From Mytilus edulis (Eukaryota > Mollusca > Bivalvia > Mytilida > Mytilidae), in the NCBI RefSeq assembly GCF_963676685.1, contig NC_092347.1, forward strand, positions 90,150,592 to 90,214,591: DNA of 64,000 bases, read 5' to 3'. The first letter of the stretch is position 1, and every line of letters begins with the position of its first letter. A model generated the notes under the pieces. It had not been told where the DNA came from, ran no database searches, and was given only the letters and a program-made list of their open reading frames with translations. Positions 1 to 11,389 of the stretch are shown one piece after another. Position numbers and translations under genes: made by a program.

Positions 1-203
1 TTTTGTAAGGTATACCTCGTCAATAGTTGTCAAAGGATTTCTATAATTTAGAGAATGAACAGATCTAAAGCCTCGGTCATACCTTACCGGATAGCACGAA
101 CGGACGCCTAATGGATGATATAAAAATTGTCCGTTGACAAAATTTGTATCCGTTTGGAGTCCGTTGATGTACTGACCGGATAAAACGTACGTGTAACGAA
201 TGC
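1..203. other. Left flank without a recognised gene
   Basis: No coding potential is seen. The stretch has several CCGTT/ACCGGAT-type short motifs (ACCGGAT occurs near 88 and near 175), as in many dispersed invertebrate repeats, but no clean terminal repeat can be defined because the window starts here. Similarity to the second LINE copy begins at about 204. Confidence 0.4.
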
Positions 204-2212
204 ATAACTAGTATATCAAGTCAACAGAAACTATATTCTTAGATATTTACGAACAACAGTTACTATCTAATATCTTTTTTGTAACAGGTGTTGTCCCAGA
301 TGGTTGGCTGATTGGAAATATTAAACCGTTTTTCAAAAACAAAGGTGACAAAATGGACCCAAAAATTATAGACCAATCACAATTCTAAGCTGCCTTGGGA
401 AACTAATTACTGCATTGAGTGAGTGATTAACTAAGTTCTCAGACGAATTTCTTATCTTGAACGAAAATCAATGTGGATTTCGTAAGGGCTATTCAACAAC
501 CGATAATTTGTTTATAATTTTTAACATTTTTTAAATTCTAAAAAACAAAAACAAAAAAATTGATTTTGAAAAAGCTTTCGACAAAGTTTGGTGGGATGGA
601 CTATGGTACAAGTTGCTAGTACAATGTAACGGTAACATATATAATATAATTGTTTTAAAATATGTATAACGGTACAAAGTCTTGTATTTCTTATAATGAT
701 TGTAAGTCAGAATTTTTCCCATGAAGTAACGGGGTACGCCAAAGGGAAAACTTGTCCCCATTTCTTTCCGCCTTATTCATGAACGACCTCGGGTCATATT
801 TATCAAACTGTAACTTAGATGGTCTTAAAACTAAAACTAACGAAATTGAAATCAAACTAAATACATATTTGAAATTATTTGTAATTGTATATGCTGATGA
901 TACTGTGCTAATGGCAGAATCAGCTGCAGATCTCCAAAGGTAACTTGACTCATTTCAAGATTATTGTACTTTATGGAAACTGAAAGTAAATGCTGATAAA
1001 AGTAAAATCATGGTTTTTTCTAAAGGAACACTTCCAAGAAACCTAAATATAAACGGAACAGAATTAGAAATAGTGAATAGTTTTAATTATCTAGGGATAG
1101 ACTTAGCTAGAAGTGGGAATTTTAAGAAAGCGAAACAGTCCATAGCTAATAAACCTACGAAGGCTTTCTACGAGGTTCTAAAATTATGCAGAAACCACGG
1201 CCGGACTTTCAATCAAAACGCAACTAGAATTATTAGATAAAATGATAAAGCCTATTATATTGTATGGGTGCGAAGTTTGGGGTTTTAGCAATAACGAAAT
1301 AATCTAAAAAAGTCCACCAAAAATTTTGCAAATTGCTTTTACATTTAAAATCTTCTGCACCATCGTATATGGTATATGGCAAACTTGGAAGATATCCTCT
1401 GATAATTGACATAAAAAATAGAATGATATCATTCTGGGGTAAAATTCTTTCTTGAAAGGAGTCAAAATTGTTAAAAATTGTCTATAACTTATGTTTTCAA
1501 TTGTCATTTGTAAATGGAGAAAAAAAAATTATGGTTAGATAACATAAAATATATTATATTTTGAATGAATGTGGCTTAACATATATTTGGAATTCACAAA
1601 CTTTTATTAACTTGAGTTGGCTACGTCTTACAGTTTGTAGAAACCTTAAAGATCAATTTGAACAGAATTGGCACTTACTGTTAGAAGAATCACCAAAAGC
1701 TGTAAATTACAAAGTATTTAAAGATAATTTTAGTTCTGAAGCTTATTTAGATATTTTAGATAACAAAAATCTTGTAGAATTTTGTAGATTTAGAACGACG
1801 AATCATAAATTACCCATTGAAGCTGGTAGATGGTTAAACACCAGCAGACAAAATAGAAACTGTGCTCTGTGTAAAAACAATGAACTCGGGGATGAATTTC
1901 ACTTTATTTTGGAATGCCGATTTTTTTAACAGGAGAGGAAAAATTACATAGAAAAGTATAGCTATTCAAAAGCAAATATTTTAAAGTATAAATTATTAAT
2001 GTCATAAAAAATGGTACAGTTGAATAACCTCTTCAAATTTATCAAAACTTTAAATAAATCTGTGTGAACTCCAGGCTTTATCTAGTATGACGCCACCCCT
2101 TTTAATTATTTTGTAACAATTCTTGTATTAATTGAATATTGTATATATTGTAAATATTGTACATATGTATTTTTCTATACCTTGTCAAAATGATGGTTTA
2201 TTGAGAATAAAG
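204..2212 (+). mobile_element. Dead non-LTR retrotransposon (LINE), copy A
   Basis: A 5'-truncated LINE reverse-transcriptase region read in several frames. Visible blocks are: VVPDGWLIGNIKP near 290, LNENQCGFRKGYSTTDN near 455-510, IDFEKAFDKVW near 560-590 (RT motif with the catalytic Asp), NGVRQGENLSPF near 728-765, the catalytic YADD within VYADDTVLMAES at about 885-920, LYGCEVWGF near 1260, and a C-terminal Cys/His stretch (CALCKNNELGDEFHFILEC) at 1860-1916. Stops and frameshifts break it, including a roughly 16-bp deletion just before IDFEKAF relative to copy B. It ends in an AATAAAGATATATATA-like tail near 2200, typical of LINE 3' ends. The clade (CR1/L2/RTE type) is not assignable by eye. 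Confidence 0.85.
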
Positions 2213-2221
2213 ATATATATA

Positions 2222-2632
2222 ACATATGTAGGACTCTAAAGTGCGATGGTACTCTAAAATGCGATGGTCACGCTAAAGTGCGATGATTTACGCTAAAGTA
2301 CTATGATGGTGTCTCACGCTAAAGTGCGATGTTCTACGCTAAAAGAGGGTACGATGGTGTATCACACTAAAGTGCGATGGTTGTTTGTTCGCTAAAGTAG
2401 AATGGTGTATCACGCTAAAGTGCGATGGTTTTTTGTTCGCTAAAGTACAATGGTGCATCACGCTAAAGTGCGATGGGTCAAAGGGTAAGATTCGAAGTAT
2501 TAAAACTTAGAGGTTTAAAAGATCTTTTTGCAAAAGCTATCTATATTTTCGCGGACCATCGCATTTAAGCGTAAGAGAGCATCGCACTTAAGCGTAGCCC
2601 ATCGCACTTTATACCCCAGTCCCACTAGGCCA
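2222..2632. repeat. CTAAAGTGCGATGG minisatellite with inverted units
   Basis: Units of the form CGCTAAAGTGCGATGG repeat with spacers such as TTGTTTGTTCGCTAAAGTA from 2222 to about 2476. After about 75 bases the same unit appears in the opposite orientation (CCATCGCATTTAAGCG, ATCGCACTTAAGCG, CCATCGCACTTTA) at 2557-2612. Forward and inverted units flanking a short core look like the tandem-repeat ends of a small mobile element. The same array follows LINE copy B at 9663-9890. Similarity to copy B ends after CAGTCCCACTAGGCCACGAT at about 2632. Confidence 0.75.
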
Positions 2633-2689
2633 CGATTGAGCTTTATGTACGGGGCGCCGAATGGGACTCTTGTGATTTTGTACTCGAAA

Positions 2690-3060
2690 TTCAATTTTGT
2701 ACGGACAAAAGTGAGTTTTGTTCAACAAAAATGAGTTCAGTTTAACAAAATTTGTAGCATACTACAAATTTAAAATTTTGTCATACAAAATTATCTTTCA
2801 GTGGACAAAAGTTACTTTTGTAATGACACAATTCATTTTTGTAACACAGACTTTACTTTTGTGACTTAATTTGAAAATTGGGCGACAAAATTCAATTTTG
2901 ACTCACAAAAGTCAATTTTGTATGCAAATTTGTTTAGTTTGGATACTGTGAACTAATTTGCATACAAAATCGACTTTTGTGAGACAAAATTGACTTTTGT
3001 GAGACAAAATTGACTTTTTTGAGACAAAATTGACATTTGTGAGACAAAATTGACATTTAC
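2690..3060. repeat. ACAAAA/TTTTGT palindromic short-repeat array
   Basis: About 20 imperfect units of roughly 17-20 bp, each containing ACAAAA, a short centre and TTTTGT (for example GACAAAATTGACTTTTGTGA, repeated five times at about 2968-3055). Around 2900-2985 two runs face each other: a stretch with CAAAAGTCAATTTTGTATGC and its near-reverse complement, separated by about 20 bases. Short open frames on the minus strand (2912-3208) are by-products of the array and are not called as genes. Confidence 0.75.
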
Positions 3061-4792
3061 CTGTGCACTTTATTGTGGGATCTCGTGTCATCATGATAAG
3101 AAGTTTTATTGAGTGAAACAACTGCTTACGGAATAACACATGATGTGCAGTTAGCCAATCAGAATAACGTATTGTAATGAAACATACATCTAATGTAATT
3201 ATTTGCACATGTATATAAACAGTATAAACTGAAATCGAAATAACTGTAATTCCGAAATTTTGCGCAATTCAAAATGAATTGGTTGGTGCAAGCAGAAATT
3301 TCTATATCTTCAGTATAATATATATAATATATATATATTATACTTTGCTAATTATTTTATTTTTGAAGTGGCGGTAAAGCCGTAATTTTCAATCAGCGGA
3401 TCTATATTTTTCCCTGCCGCTTTTTCATGCTGGAAGCTTGTAATACACAATGTTCCATTCAATTCAAATTAACTGAAAAGCAACGTGTATTCATTTCTTT
3501 TAAATTTTCGTTCATTTTGAAAGACAGTTTTACTTCGGAGTTCCCGTTTGTTCATCCGGGAGACCCCATCACCTTTAGTCATTACGATTCTCGTTCAAGT
3601 TTATTGTCACTTTCTCTTGCTTACCCGTCTGAAGTAATTTCCGACATTATATTATACAAATTTCATGTCACACAGAAAGCAATTAAACTCTTTTGCTTTT
3701 CAATGTTCTTTTTTACTATAAATTATTTGTTTTAAAATAGCACTAGTACTTTCATTTTCAAATTCTATTTATAGACCATATCGCGGACGTGAAAGAAAGC
3801 ACTGTAAAGAAAGATTTATGTTTACATTTATATGAGAAAATGGTTATATAACAGTTATAACAGGAATATCAAATTAAAAAATATTAGTATTAACCTCTTT
3901 TTTTGTGTCGAGGATTGAATACGTCCTAGCCGTTTTCACTCACGTTGACAGTTGTTTTGGGAAAATGTATTTCTTTGAATGCAAATGAATGAATGTCCGT
4001 GACAAAGTTTGCTTTGGCATTTTAATAAATAAAATGACAATATATAGTGTATAAGCTTTTAATTTGTTATTGTGGGAGTTGACGTGTTTAATGCATGCAC
4101 GTGTTTATGATATTCTTATCAATATATACTACATTTCGCTTTCACGTCATATCAACATTCCTGATTTTTTAAGTCTCTGATCTTTGCCGATTACCGGCGT
4201 ATAGTAAGTTCATGTATGGACAGTTACCCCAAGGTATAAACAAAACAGTTCCGAGATCCATTCTTTGTACTTTGAACAGTTTTGTAGAAACATAATTTAT
4301 ATGCAAGCTTTAAGTTGGTCAGCTAGTGTTAGTAAAGGACAGTAAACCAAACTCAGTCGCTCTTCGGTCATCACGACATGCCAATTTTTTTTATTTTCAT
4401 GGGAGGAAAGCACTGTTTAAATGTTACAAGATATTTCATTTTTCATTCTTCAATTTTAGCTATATTTTGATGAGATGCATTCAATACTCTGCCACCAAAT
4501 TGACCATTATTCCGACGAAGCGGAATATATTCCGACATCTTGAAAATATTTTTTCTGGTGTACGGGAGATAACTCCCATAGCAACAAACGCCGATTTTCC
4601 CGTTTTCCGCTAGAGGCGTTCATTTACGTACCTCTCATATTAAAGCTGGACGTTGTATTGACACCTGGTGGTTTTTTTTGTTCAAGACTTTATGTTGCAC
4701 TTAAGATTTCTTTTTGATTAGTTTGTTGGTCTAATGATTCATTGACTTGTACACCACATTTTGTTTAAAATGTATTAAAAAATAAAAAATAA
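3061..4792. other. No recognised gene; AT-rich DNA
   Basis: Only short open frames occur (for example 3427-3735 and 4326-4613), with no recognisable domain, no conserved protein motif and no good splice context. A TATATAATATATATATATTATA tract lies near 3318-3342. I see nothing else supportable. Confidence 0.5.
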
Positions 4793-5048
4793 AAAAAGTC
4801 CCCAGGAGAAGATTTGATTGTAAATGAGTATATCAAGTCAACAGAAACTATATTCTTAGATATTTACGAACAACTATTTAATATATTTGTTGTAACAGGT
4901 GTTGTCCCAGATGGTTGGCTGATTGGAAATATTAAACCTGTTTTCAAAAACAAAGGTGACAAAATGGACCCAAAAATTATAGACCAATCACAATTCTAAG
5001 CTGCCTTGGGAAACTAATTACTGTAATTTTGAGTGAGCGATTAACTTA

Positions 5049-6609
5049 GGCCGTGTTCACACCAAACGTCGTGTAGAGTAAACATGTTTACAATTAGTTT
5101 AGTGTAGTGTACACTGGTTTCACATTACATTTGTTCACATCTATACACCTTGTTTAGCTACCTGTACATAAGATTTGTTCCCACTTGTAAACAATATGTC
5201 ATTTAAATGTTCATTACGTAGAACTGAATTCAAAAATTTTGGACAATTTTTCTAGCGGTAAGGGAACAACCATTTGACTTCAAAAGGGGGGTGGGGTGGG
5301 AATGGAAATATTCCGATCCCCAATTTGATAAAAAAAAAATGGTCATACAGATGATAAAAAAAATATTCTGAATCAAGTTTCCCCATACATTATAGTGTTA
5401 AATATTGAAAAAAAAAAAATTTGATCACCAGCATCGAAAAAAAAGAAATAAAAACGTACGCGCGAAAAAACAATCTGACTCGGATAAAAAAAAATAACCC
5501 TCCCCCTTTTTTAAGTTAAGGGGTTGCTACTTTATATAAGCGATTTTTATAATTTGCTGTAGTTTGAATATACTAGAGATGTCTCGATTACGCATTAGAA
5601 AACGTTAGCTGCAGAAGCGTGCTTACAGCCGAAAAAAAGGATTGAAATTTGAGATATTACATTTTTATCTTTTCTGTTTGTTTCAAATGGTATTTCTTCT
5701 CCAATGAGTATTTGGTAAAAGAATAGGGTAACATTTTTTTATTTATTTTAAGTGTTATTAAACGGATCTGATCGAGATACTAGACAAACATATCATTTAC
5801 CCCACACTTTTTTTAGTCATGCATTTATGCGTGAATCGTTGTTTGAGTAAAGACCAGTGGCGAATATTTCTGTGTACGTCAAGTCGATTCGGGAAGAACT
5901 TTTCAAATGAATTAGGCAGCAACTATTTACTTCATTTTTTGGGGAGGGGGAGTTGGGGGGGGGGGGGGGGGGGTAGAGGGGCGTTGGCTATTGATTTTTT
6001 TTTCAGGACAAATTTTGGTGACAAGTCGAAATCAATTTTAGCATTATATATAGTGGCAGCTGAGGTTGAAGCAAACAAATTTTTTTTTCAGGGCCAAATA
6101 CTGGAAACATTTTTTGTTTCAAAACAAAATTCATAGCTCACCACCCCACCCCTTGCCTTTATGTTTTATACTCAATTATAATAGCCCCCCCCCCCCCCCC
6201 CCCCCCCGAAAATCAATTGGTTGCTGCCTTATGGGTTCGGCAATGATGCTGCTTTGAGTCTTGATCAGGGGTTATAAAGTACGTGAATTTTTTTTTACCA
6301 AAACAAATCTGTAAAATTTAGACAACAATTTCTGTACAGAACTATACTTATTATTATCAAAAATATCAATTTTACTCAAAAATAGTGTCCTCCTTAAATA
6401 TATACACGGTAAAACTAATGTCCTAAATGCCTAGTTTTGTGTACACTTAACCTACACAAGCCCCACATTGACTATCGACTGTGTGTAGATAAAACATGAT
6501 TTAAACTACATGTAAACATTGAGTTTTATCAATGGGAACGCAATTTTGTTTAGTTTACGTGTGAGTTACACTTACACAACACCGAATTTAGGTCAATGTG
6601 AACACGGCC
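5049..6609. mobile_element. Non-autonomous TIR DNA transposon inserted in LINE copy B
   Basis: The insertion is exposed by comparison with copy A, which reads straight through (GATTAACTAAGTTCTCAG). Termini are inverted: GGCCGTGTTCACA at 5049-5061, with its complement ending at 6609. Flanks are TTA on the left and TAA on the right, so the target duplication is TA, or a 3-bp TWA with one change. A TWA target with GGCC ends would suit PIF/Harbinger, but this is only an inference. The 1561-bp interior has no transposase-like frame, and carries several short GTGTAC/GTGTAG motifs near both ends and a nested inverted repeat. Confidence 0.75.
5914..6229. repeat. Inverted repeat with G19 and C23 arms
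   Basis: AGGCAGCAAC at 5914 is matched by GTTGCTGCCT ending at 6229. Inside these lie an uninterrupted G19 run (5955-5973) and a C23 run (6185-6207). The arms could pair over a loop of about 210 bases, and either strand alone could form a four-stranded structure. It may be a small element nested in the TIR transposon. The exact run lengths depend on sequencing accuracy. Confidence 0.7.
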
Positions 6610-8733
6610 TAAGTTCTCAGACGAATTTCTTATCTTGAACGAAAATCAATGTGGATTTCGTAAGGGCTATTCAACAACCGATAATTTGTTTATAATTTTT
6701 AACTTTTTTGAAATTCTAAAAAACAAAAACAAAAAAATGTTTTGCGCTTTTATTGATTTTGAAAAAGCTTTCGACAAAGTTTGGCGGGATGGGCTATGGT
6801 ACAAGTTGCTAGTAACGGTAACATGTATAATATAATTGTAAATATGTATAACGGTACAAAGTCTTGTATTTCTTATAATGATTGTAAGTCAGAATTTTTC
6901 CCGTGTAGTAACGGGGTACGCCAAGGGGAAAACTTGTCCCCATTTCTTTTCGCCTTATTTATGAACGACCTCGAGTCATATTTATCAAACTGTAACTTAG
7001 ATGGTCTTCAAACGAAAACTAACGAAATTGAAAACAAACTTAATACATATTTGAAATTATTTGTAATTTTATATGCTGATGATACTGTGCTAATGGCAGA
7101 ATCAGCGGCAGATCTCCAAAGGTAACTTGACTCATTTCAAGATTATTGTACTTTATGGAAACTGAAATTAAATGCTGATAAAAGTAAAATCATGGTTTTT
7201 TTCTAAAGGAACACTTCCAAGAAACCTAAATATGAACGGAACAGAATTAGAAATAGTGAATAGTTTTAATTATCTAGGGATAGACTTAGCTAGAAGTGGG
7301 AATTTAAAGAAAACGAAACAGTCCAGAGCAGAAACCACGGACTTTCAATCAAAACGCAACTAGAATTATTAGATAAAATGATAAAGCCTATTATATTATA
7401 TGGGTGCGAAGTATGGGGTTTTAGCAATAACGAAATAATCTAAAAAGTCCACCAAAAATTTTGCAAATTGCTTTTACATTTAAAATCTTCTACACCATCG
7501 TATATGGTATATGGCAAACTTGGAAGATATCCTCTGATAATTGACATAAAAAATAGAATGATATCATTCTGGGGTAAAATTCTTTCTGGAAAGGAGTCAA
7601 AATTGTTAAAAATTGTCTATAACTTATGTTTTCAATTGTCATTTGTAAATGGAGAAAAAAAATTATGGTTAGATAACATAAAAAATATTTTGAATGAATG
7701 TGGCTTAACATATATTTGGAATTCACAAACTTTTATTAACTTGAGTTGGCTACGTCTTACAGTTTGTAGAAACCTTAAAGATCAATTTGAACAGAATTGG
7801 CACTTACTGTTAGAAGAATCACCAAAAGCTGTAAATTACAAAGTATTTAAAGATAATTTTAGTTCTGAAGCTTATTTAGATATTTTAGATAACAAAAATC
7901 TTGTAGAATTTTGTAGATTTAGAACGACGAATCATAAATTACCCATTGAAGCTGTTAGATGGTTAAACACCAGCAGACAAAATAGAAACTGTGCTCTGTG
8001 TAAAAACAATGAACTCGGGGATGAATTTCACTTTATTTTGGAATGTGTTATGAAAGGATTTAGGACACTTTTAGAAATAATTAGAAATTGAAATAAAGTA
8101 GAGCTTTTTAAAACAAAAATTATATATTTCTAATTTACTAAGTCAGTTAAAAGTAAAAAGAGAATATGAATGTCAAATGATTTGTTGATATAGGAAAATA
8201 AAGTAAGAAGAAAACACATAAAGAAGGTAGCGAATAACAAGCATTATCTTAGATGCATGATAAGCAAAAATAGTACAAATCAAGAACCTCATTAAGTATT
8301 TGGCACGCGTTGAGAAGGTTGCTAGGTCGACGGACAGATGTATGTCGAATTGATATTACATCCAAGGTTATAACCATATTCACAGAATGTGTAGATACTA
8401 CAGCATCATGAATATTCAGTAATACATTTAGGCACACGAGATAGTTATTAATAACCAATCAAAAAGTTTAGATACGAAGATTGACGTACACAAGATATTA
8501 ATTAAAATTTAACATCTTTAATTATCAATTATTATAAAGATCAGAAATTGAAATTCTTCCAAAAATATTATTTTATCTAATTTGAGAAATAAAAGTCCAA
8601 ATGTTTTTCAAAAACAAATAAATACATTTTGCATATTATGAAGCAATAAATGTTTTGGCAACACTTTCCATCGTTTGCAAAAGGAAGCTCAATCTTGTCT
8701 GGGGAACAAGAATGTCGGGTAATGAGTAGTGAC

Positions 8734-8740
8734 TATAAAA
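8734..8740 (+). promoter_or_regulatory. TATA box inside the LTR-like element
   Basis: TATAAAA in the context GTGACTATAAAAGCAAACG, 24 bp before the first copy of the internal direct repeat. That position would fit a transcription start at the beginning of the repeat, as expected for an LTR U3/R boundary. The role is inferred from the motif and its context only. Confidence 0.45.
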
Positions 8741-8763
8741 GCAAACGTAAGTCTACTGCCCGT

Positions 8764-9103
8764 ACATTACATTACATTACAATCCTTGTTCCAACCAGCA
8801 AATTGAGTTGTCTTATTTATTTCATTAAAAAGGTAAGTTATATAATGTTAATTAAAGTAATTTAATAAAATAAATTAATTGCAAATTAATAGGAAATAAT
8901 TCAATAAATATAATAAGTTTAATTCGAGCAATATTTGAAATTGAAATATATATTTGTTATTGTCAAATGATAACCTTGTTGTTAATCTGTATGATTTATG
9001 CACTGTAATATTTTACGATCAAAAAGAAAAGAAACATTACATTACATTACAATCCTTGTTCCAACCAGCAAATTGAGTTGTCTTATTTATTTCATTAAAA
9101 AGG
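8764..9103 (+). repeat. 70-bp direct repeat within the LTR-like element
   Basis: The stretch from ACATTACATTACATTAC through ATTCCTTGTT-like and ATTTCATTAAAAAG text occurs at 8764-8833 and again, practically identical, at 9034-9103, about 200 bp apart. Each copy ends in AAAAAG followed by GTAAG or GGTAAG. The first is a good splice-donor match (AG then GTAAGT), so the repeat could act as a duplicated leader exon. Confidence 0.7.
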
Positions 9104-9662
9104 GTAAGAAGGCGCGAGTCCCACTCTCGCTGCCAAGCCAGTCCACAACAACGACATGTAGTCCCCAGATGTCCAAACATCCTTCTACCGACAAGAACTG
9201 TAGAAGAACTGAGAAAACAAGAAGAGACAAATCAACACCATGTTGTTCAATTTAGAAACCACCGAAGACAATTCAAATACAAACATCAACAAGAGATACC
9301 ATGTTCAGACCAACAACAGATGACAGCAAAAACAACTTCACAACAAATGCCAATTTTTATAACAGGAGAGGAAAAATTACATAGAAAAGTATAGCTATTC
9401 AAAAGCAAATATTTTAAAGTATAATTTATTATTGTCATAAAAAAAGAAGGTACAGTTGATTAACCTCTTCAAATTTATTAAAACTATAAATAAATCTGTG
9501 TGAACTCCAGGCTTTATCTAGTATGACGCCACCCCTTTTAATTATTTTGTAACATGTCTTGTATTAATTGAATATTGTATAATATATTGTAAATATTGTA
9601 CATACGTATTTTTCTATACCTTGTCAAAATGATGGTTTATTGAGAATAAAGATATATATAAC

Positions 9663-9955
9663 ATATGTAGGACTCTAAAGTGCGATGGTACTCTAAAATG
9701 CGATGGTCACGCCAAAGTGCGATGATCTACGCTAAAGTGCGATGTTCTACGCTAAAAGAGGGTACGATGGTGTATCACACTAAAGTGCGATGGTTGTTTG
9801 TTCGCTAAAGTAGAATGGTGTATCACGCTAAAGTGCGATGGTTTTTTGTTCGCTAAAGTACAATGGTGTATCACGCTAAAGTGCGATGGACCAAAGGGTA
9901 AGATTAGAAGTATTAAAACAAAGAGGTTTAAAAGATCGTTTTGCAAAAGCTATTA
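9663..9955. repeat. Second CTAAAGTGCGATGG minisatellite array
   Basis: Same units, order and flanks as the array at 2222-2540, directly after the tail of LINE copy B. It is shorter by a few units and is followed by the same AAAGGGTAAGATT...AGGTTTAAAAGATC text. The match in both flank and order shows that LINE and array were duplicated together. Confidence 0.8.
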
Positions 9956-9956
9956 C

Positions 9957-10170
9957 CCCAGTCCCACCAGGCCACGATCGCACTACGATCTGTGAAAAAA
10001 TGCAAATTTTGATGATCGTAGTGCGATCGTGTAGATCGCAGTAAGGTCGTATGACGGTCGTGGTGAGGTCTTCAAGATCGTGAAGAGCGTGGCCAACTTT
10101 GAACATGTTCAAAACAATCGTGGTGCGGTCGTGGCGAAATCAGGTCGTAGTAGAAGCGTAGTGATTTTTT
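9957..10170. repeat. GATCGTAGTGCGATCG hairpin repeat
   Basis: A perfect 16-bp inverted repeat (9975-9990 and 10014-10029) with a 23-base loop. It is followed by a run of related GTCGTGGTGAGGTC / CGTGGTGCGGTCG motifs to about 10160. The text CCCAGTCCCACCAGGCCACGAT that opens it is also at the end of the copy A segment (about 2610-2632), so it may be the border of a separate element. A poly-A tract with GAAA repeats follows at 10181-10216. Confidence 0.6.
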
Positions 10171-10216
10171 ACTCTTTTACTTAAAAAAAAAAAAAAAAAA
10201 AAAGAAAGAAAGAAAG

Positions 10217-11389
10217 AACAACCAGTTGAGAAAAGTTTGAATTGACCCATGATAAGAAAGATAATTTAAACGTTTAAATACAAAATATATCAAAATAAAA
10301 CTAATAACTGACCTTCTACCTAACTAGGGATTGCCTCTTCTAGTAACTATAGGACGCCTCAAGTCAGGCAAAATATTATGAAATTTATCTTATATAGATT
10401 GAAGACACACAGATGTAAAATGCAATGCTTCCTTATTTTGAATTCTTATAACGGGAATTTCTAATTCGTCATTGATAATTTTAGTGGATTTTCCAAATTT
10501 CAAATCAATTTAGTCAGTGCAAATCCAACGATAATCCTTATCACCCACTTGTGTACATGGATGTTTTGTAAACGACCAAGGCATTTAACTCTGATTTTTA
10601 ACAGAAAAGTAAAAAATCGAATGAATGTTTACGTTTTATAAGAAGTTATCAATATTTTATATCCAATAACAGATTTGACATCAGATAGACGTCTTCATTT
10701 TATTTCATATTTTATAAAAATTGCTATTCATAGGTTTTGCAAAGACGAGTCAAAACATTTCCTTAATTAATAAAATATGCAGTTGTGTCCTTGACAATTA
10801 CACCATATCTTCTTATTGTTATAATTACTGCAGAGTTTGTTACTCGACCTCAGAGGATCCAGTAGAATGGGACCCCGTGTCTGTAGTGCATACCCTTATA
10901 TTTTAAAAATTGCGTTTTTATGAGTGAGCTGTCTACATATTCCATTGTCATTTGGTCTCTAGCGAAGCGTTGTCTCATTAGCAATAATATAATTATACCT
11001 CATCATCTCATTATTATATGTACATGTGATAAGATTATTTTTATTCTTTGTGATTCGAAATTGTTCGTGCTCTTTCTGAAAATCGAAAATGACAGAATTT
11101 TGTAAATGACACCATTTGTCACTTTTAAAGAGTGTTTTACTTCACCTGCATTGTTGCCCGTTAGTAATAAATGATTCCCTGTAAATTATTCTCACTTTTT
11201 TAATTAACGTCCTTATTTTTTGTTGTTGTCTTACTTCAATGATTTGTAGCACTTATTAAAATGTTATTGAAACAAACTAAACAACAACAACAAAAAATAG
11301 TCGAAGGTTGAACCCTGTAGATAAATTTTGTTAATAAATGGCTTTTTAAATGACTTTTAATGCACAGTTTACATTTGTCATGTTTGGTC
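10217..11389. other. No recognised gene
   Basis: AT-rich sequence with only short open frames (10721-10906, 10920-11105) lacking domains or splice context. The piece around 10960-11035 (TTGGTCTCTAGCGAAGCGTTGTCTCATTAGCAATAAT) is a diverged fragment of the dispersed repeat described at 11390. Confidence 0.45.

Larger units (their letters stand above)
8046..9345. mobile_element. Solo-LTR-like insertion, TGTT...AACA, TSD AATG
   Basis: Copy A of the LINE shows the empty site (GGAATGCCGATTTTT). In copy B the same site is split by 1300 bp that begin TGTTATGAAAGG and end CTTCACAACA, flanked on both sides by AATG (8042-8045 and 9346-9349). TG...CA ends with a 4-bp target duplication are the hallmark of an LTR-retrotransposon LTR. 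No protease, RT or integrase frame is present, so a solo LTR is the simplest reading. It contains a TATAAAA box and a 70-bp internal direct repeat. An alternative is another class of element with a coincidental TG/CA end. Confidence 0.7.
4793..9662 (+). mobile_element. Dead LINE, copy B, interrupted by two later insertions
   Basis: Same element as copy A. It starts further 5' (SPGEDLIVNEYIKSTETIF at about 4800-4860) and continues as 4793-5048, 6610-8045 and 9346-9662 around a TIR transposon and an LTR-like insertion. It keeps RT motifs FCAFIDFEKAFDKVW (6750-6786), NGVRQGENLSPF (about 6910-6950) and YADDTVLMAES (7072-7104), plus the 3' part WLRLTVCRNLKDQFEQNW...FRTTNHKLPIEAVRW in the open frame 7468-8045. 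It shares with copy A the stop after ADLQR and the frameshift giving DPKIIDQSQF-stop. It has a private deletion of about 44 bp near 7327. The tail GAGAATAAAGATATATATA lies near 9640-9658. Confidence 0.85.

Noticed and set aside
3427-4613. Frames of 102 and 95 residues in the 3-5 kb gap
   Set aside because: No recognisable motif, no signal peptide or splice partner; length is within chance for this region.
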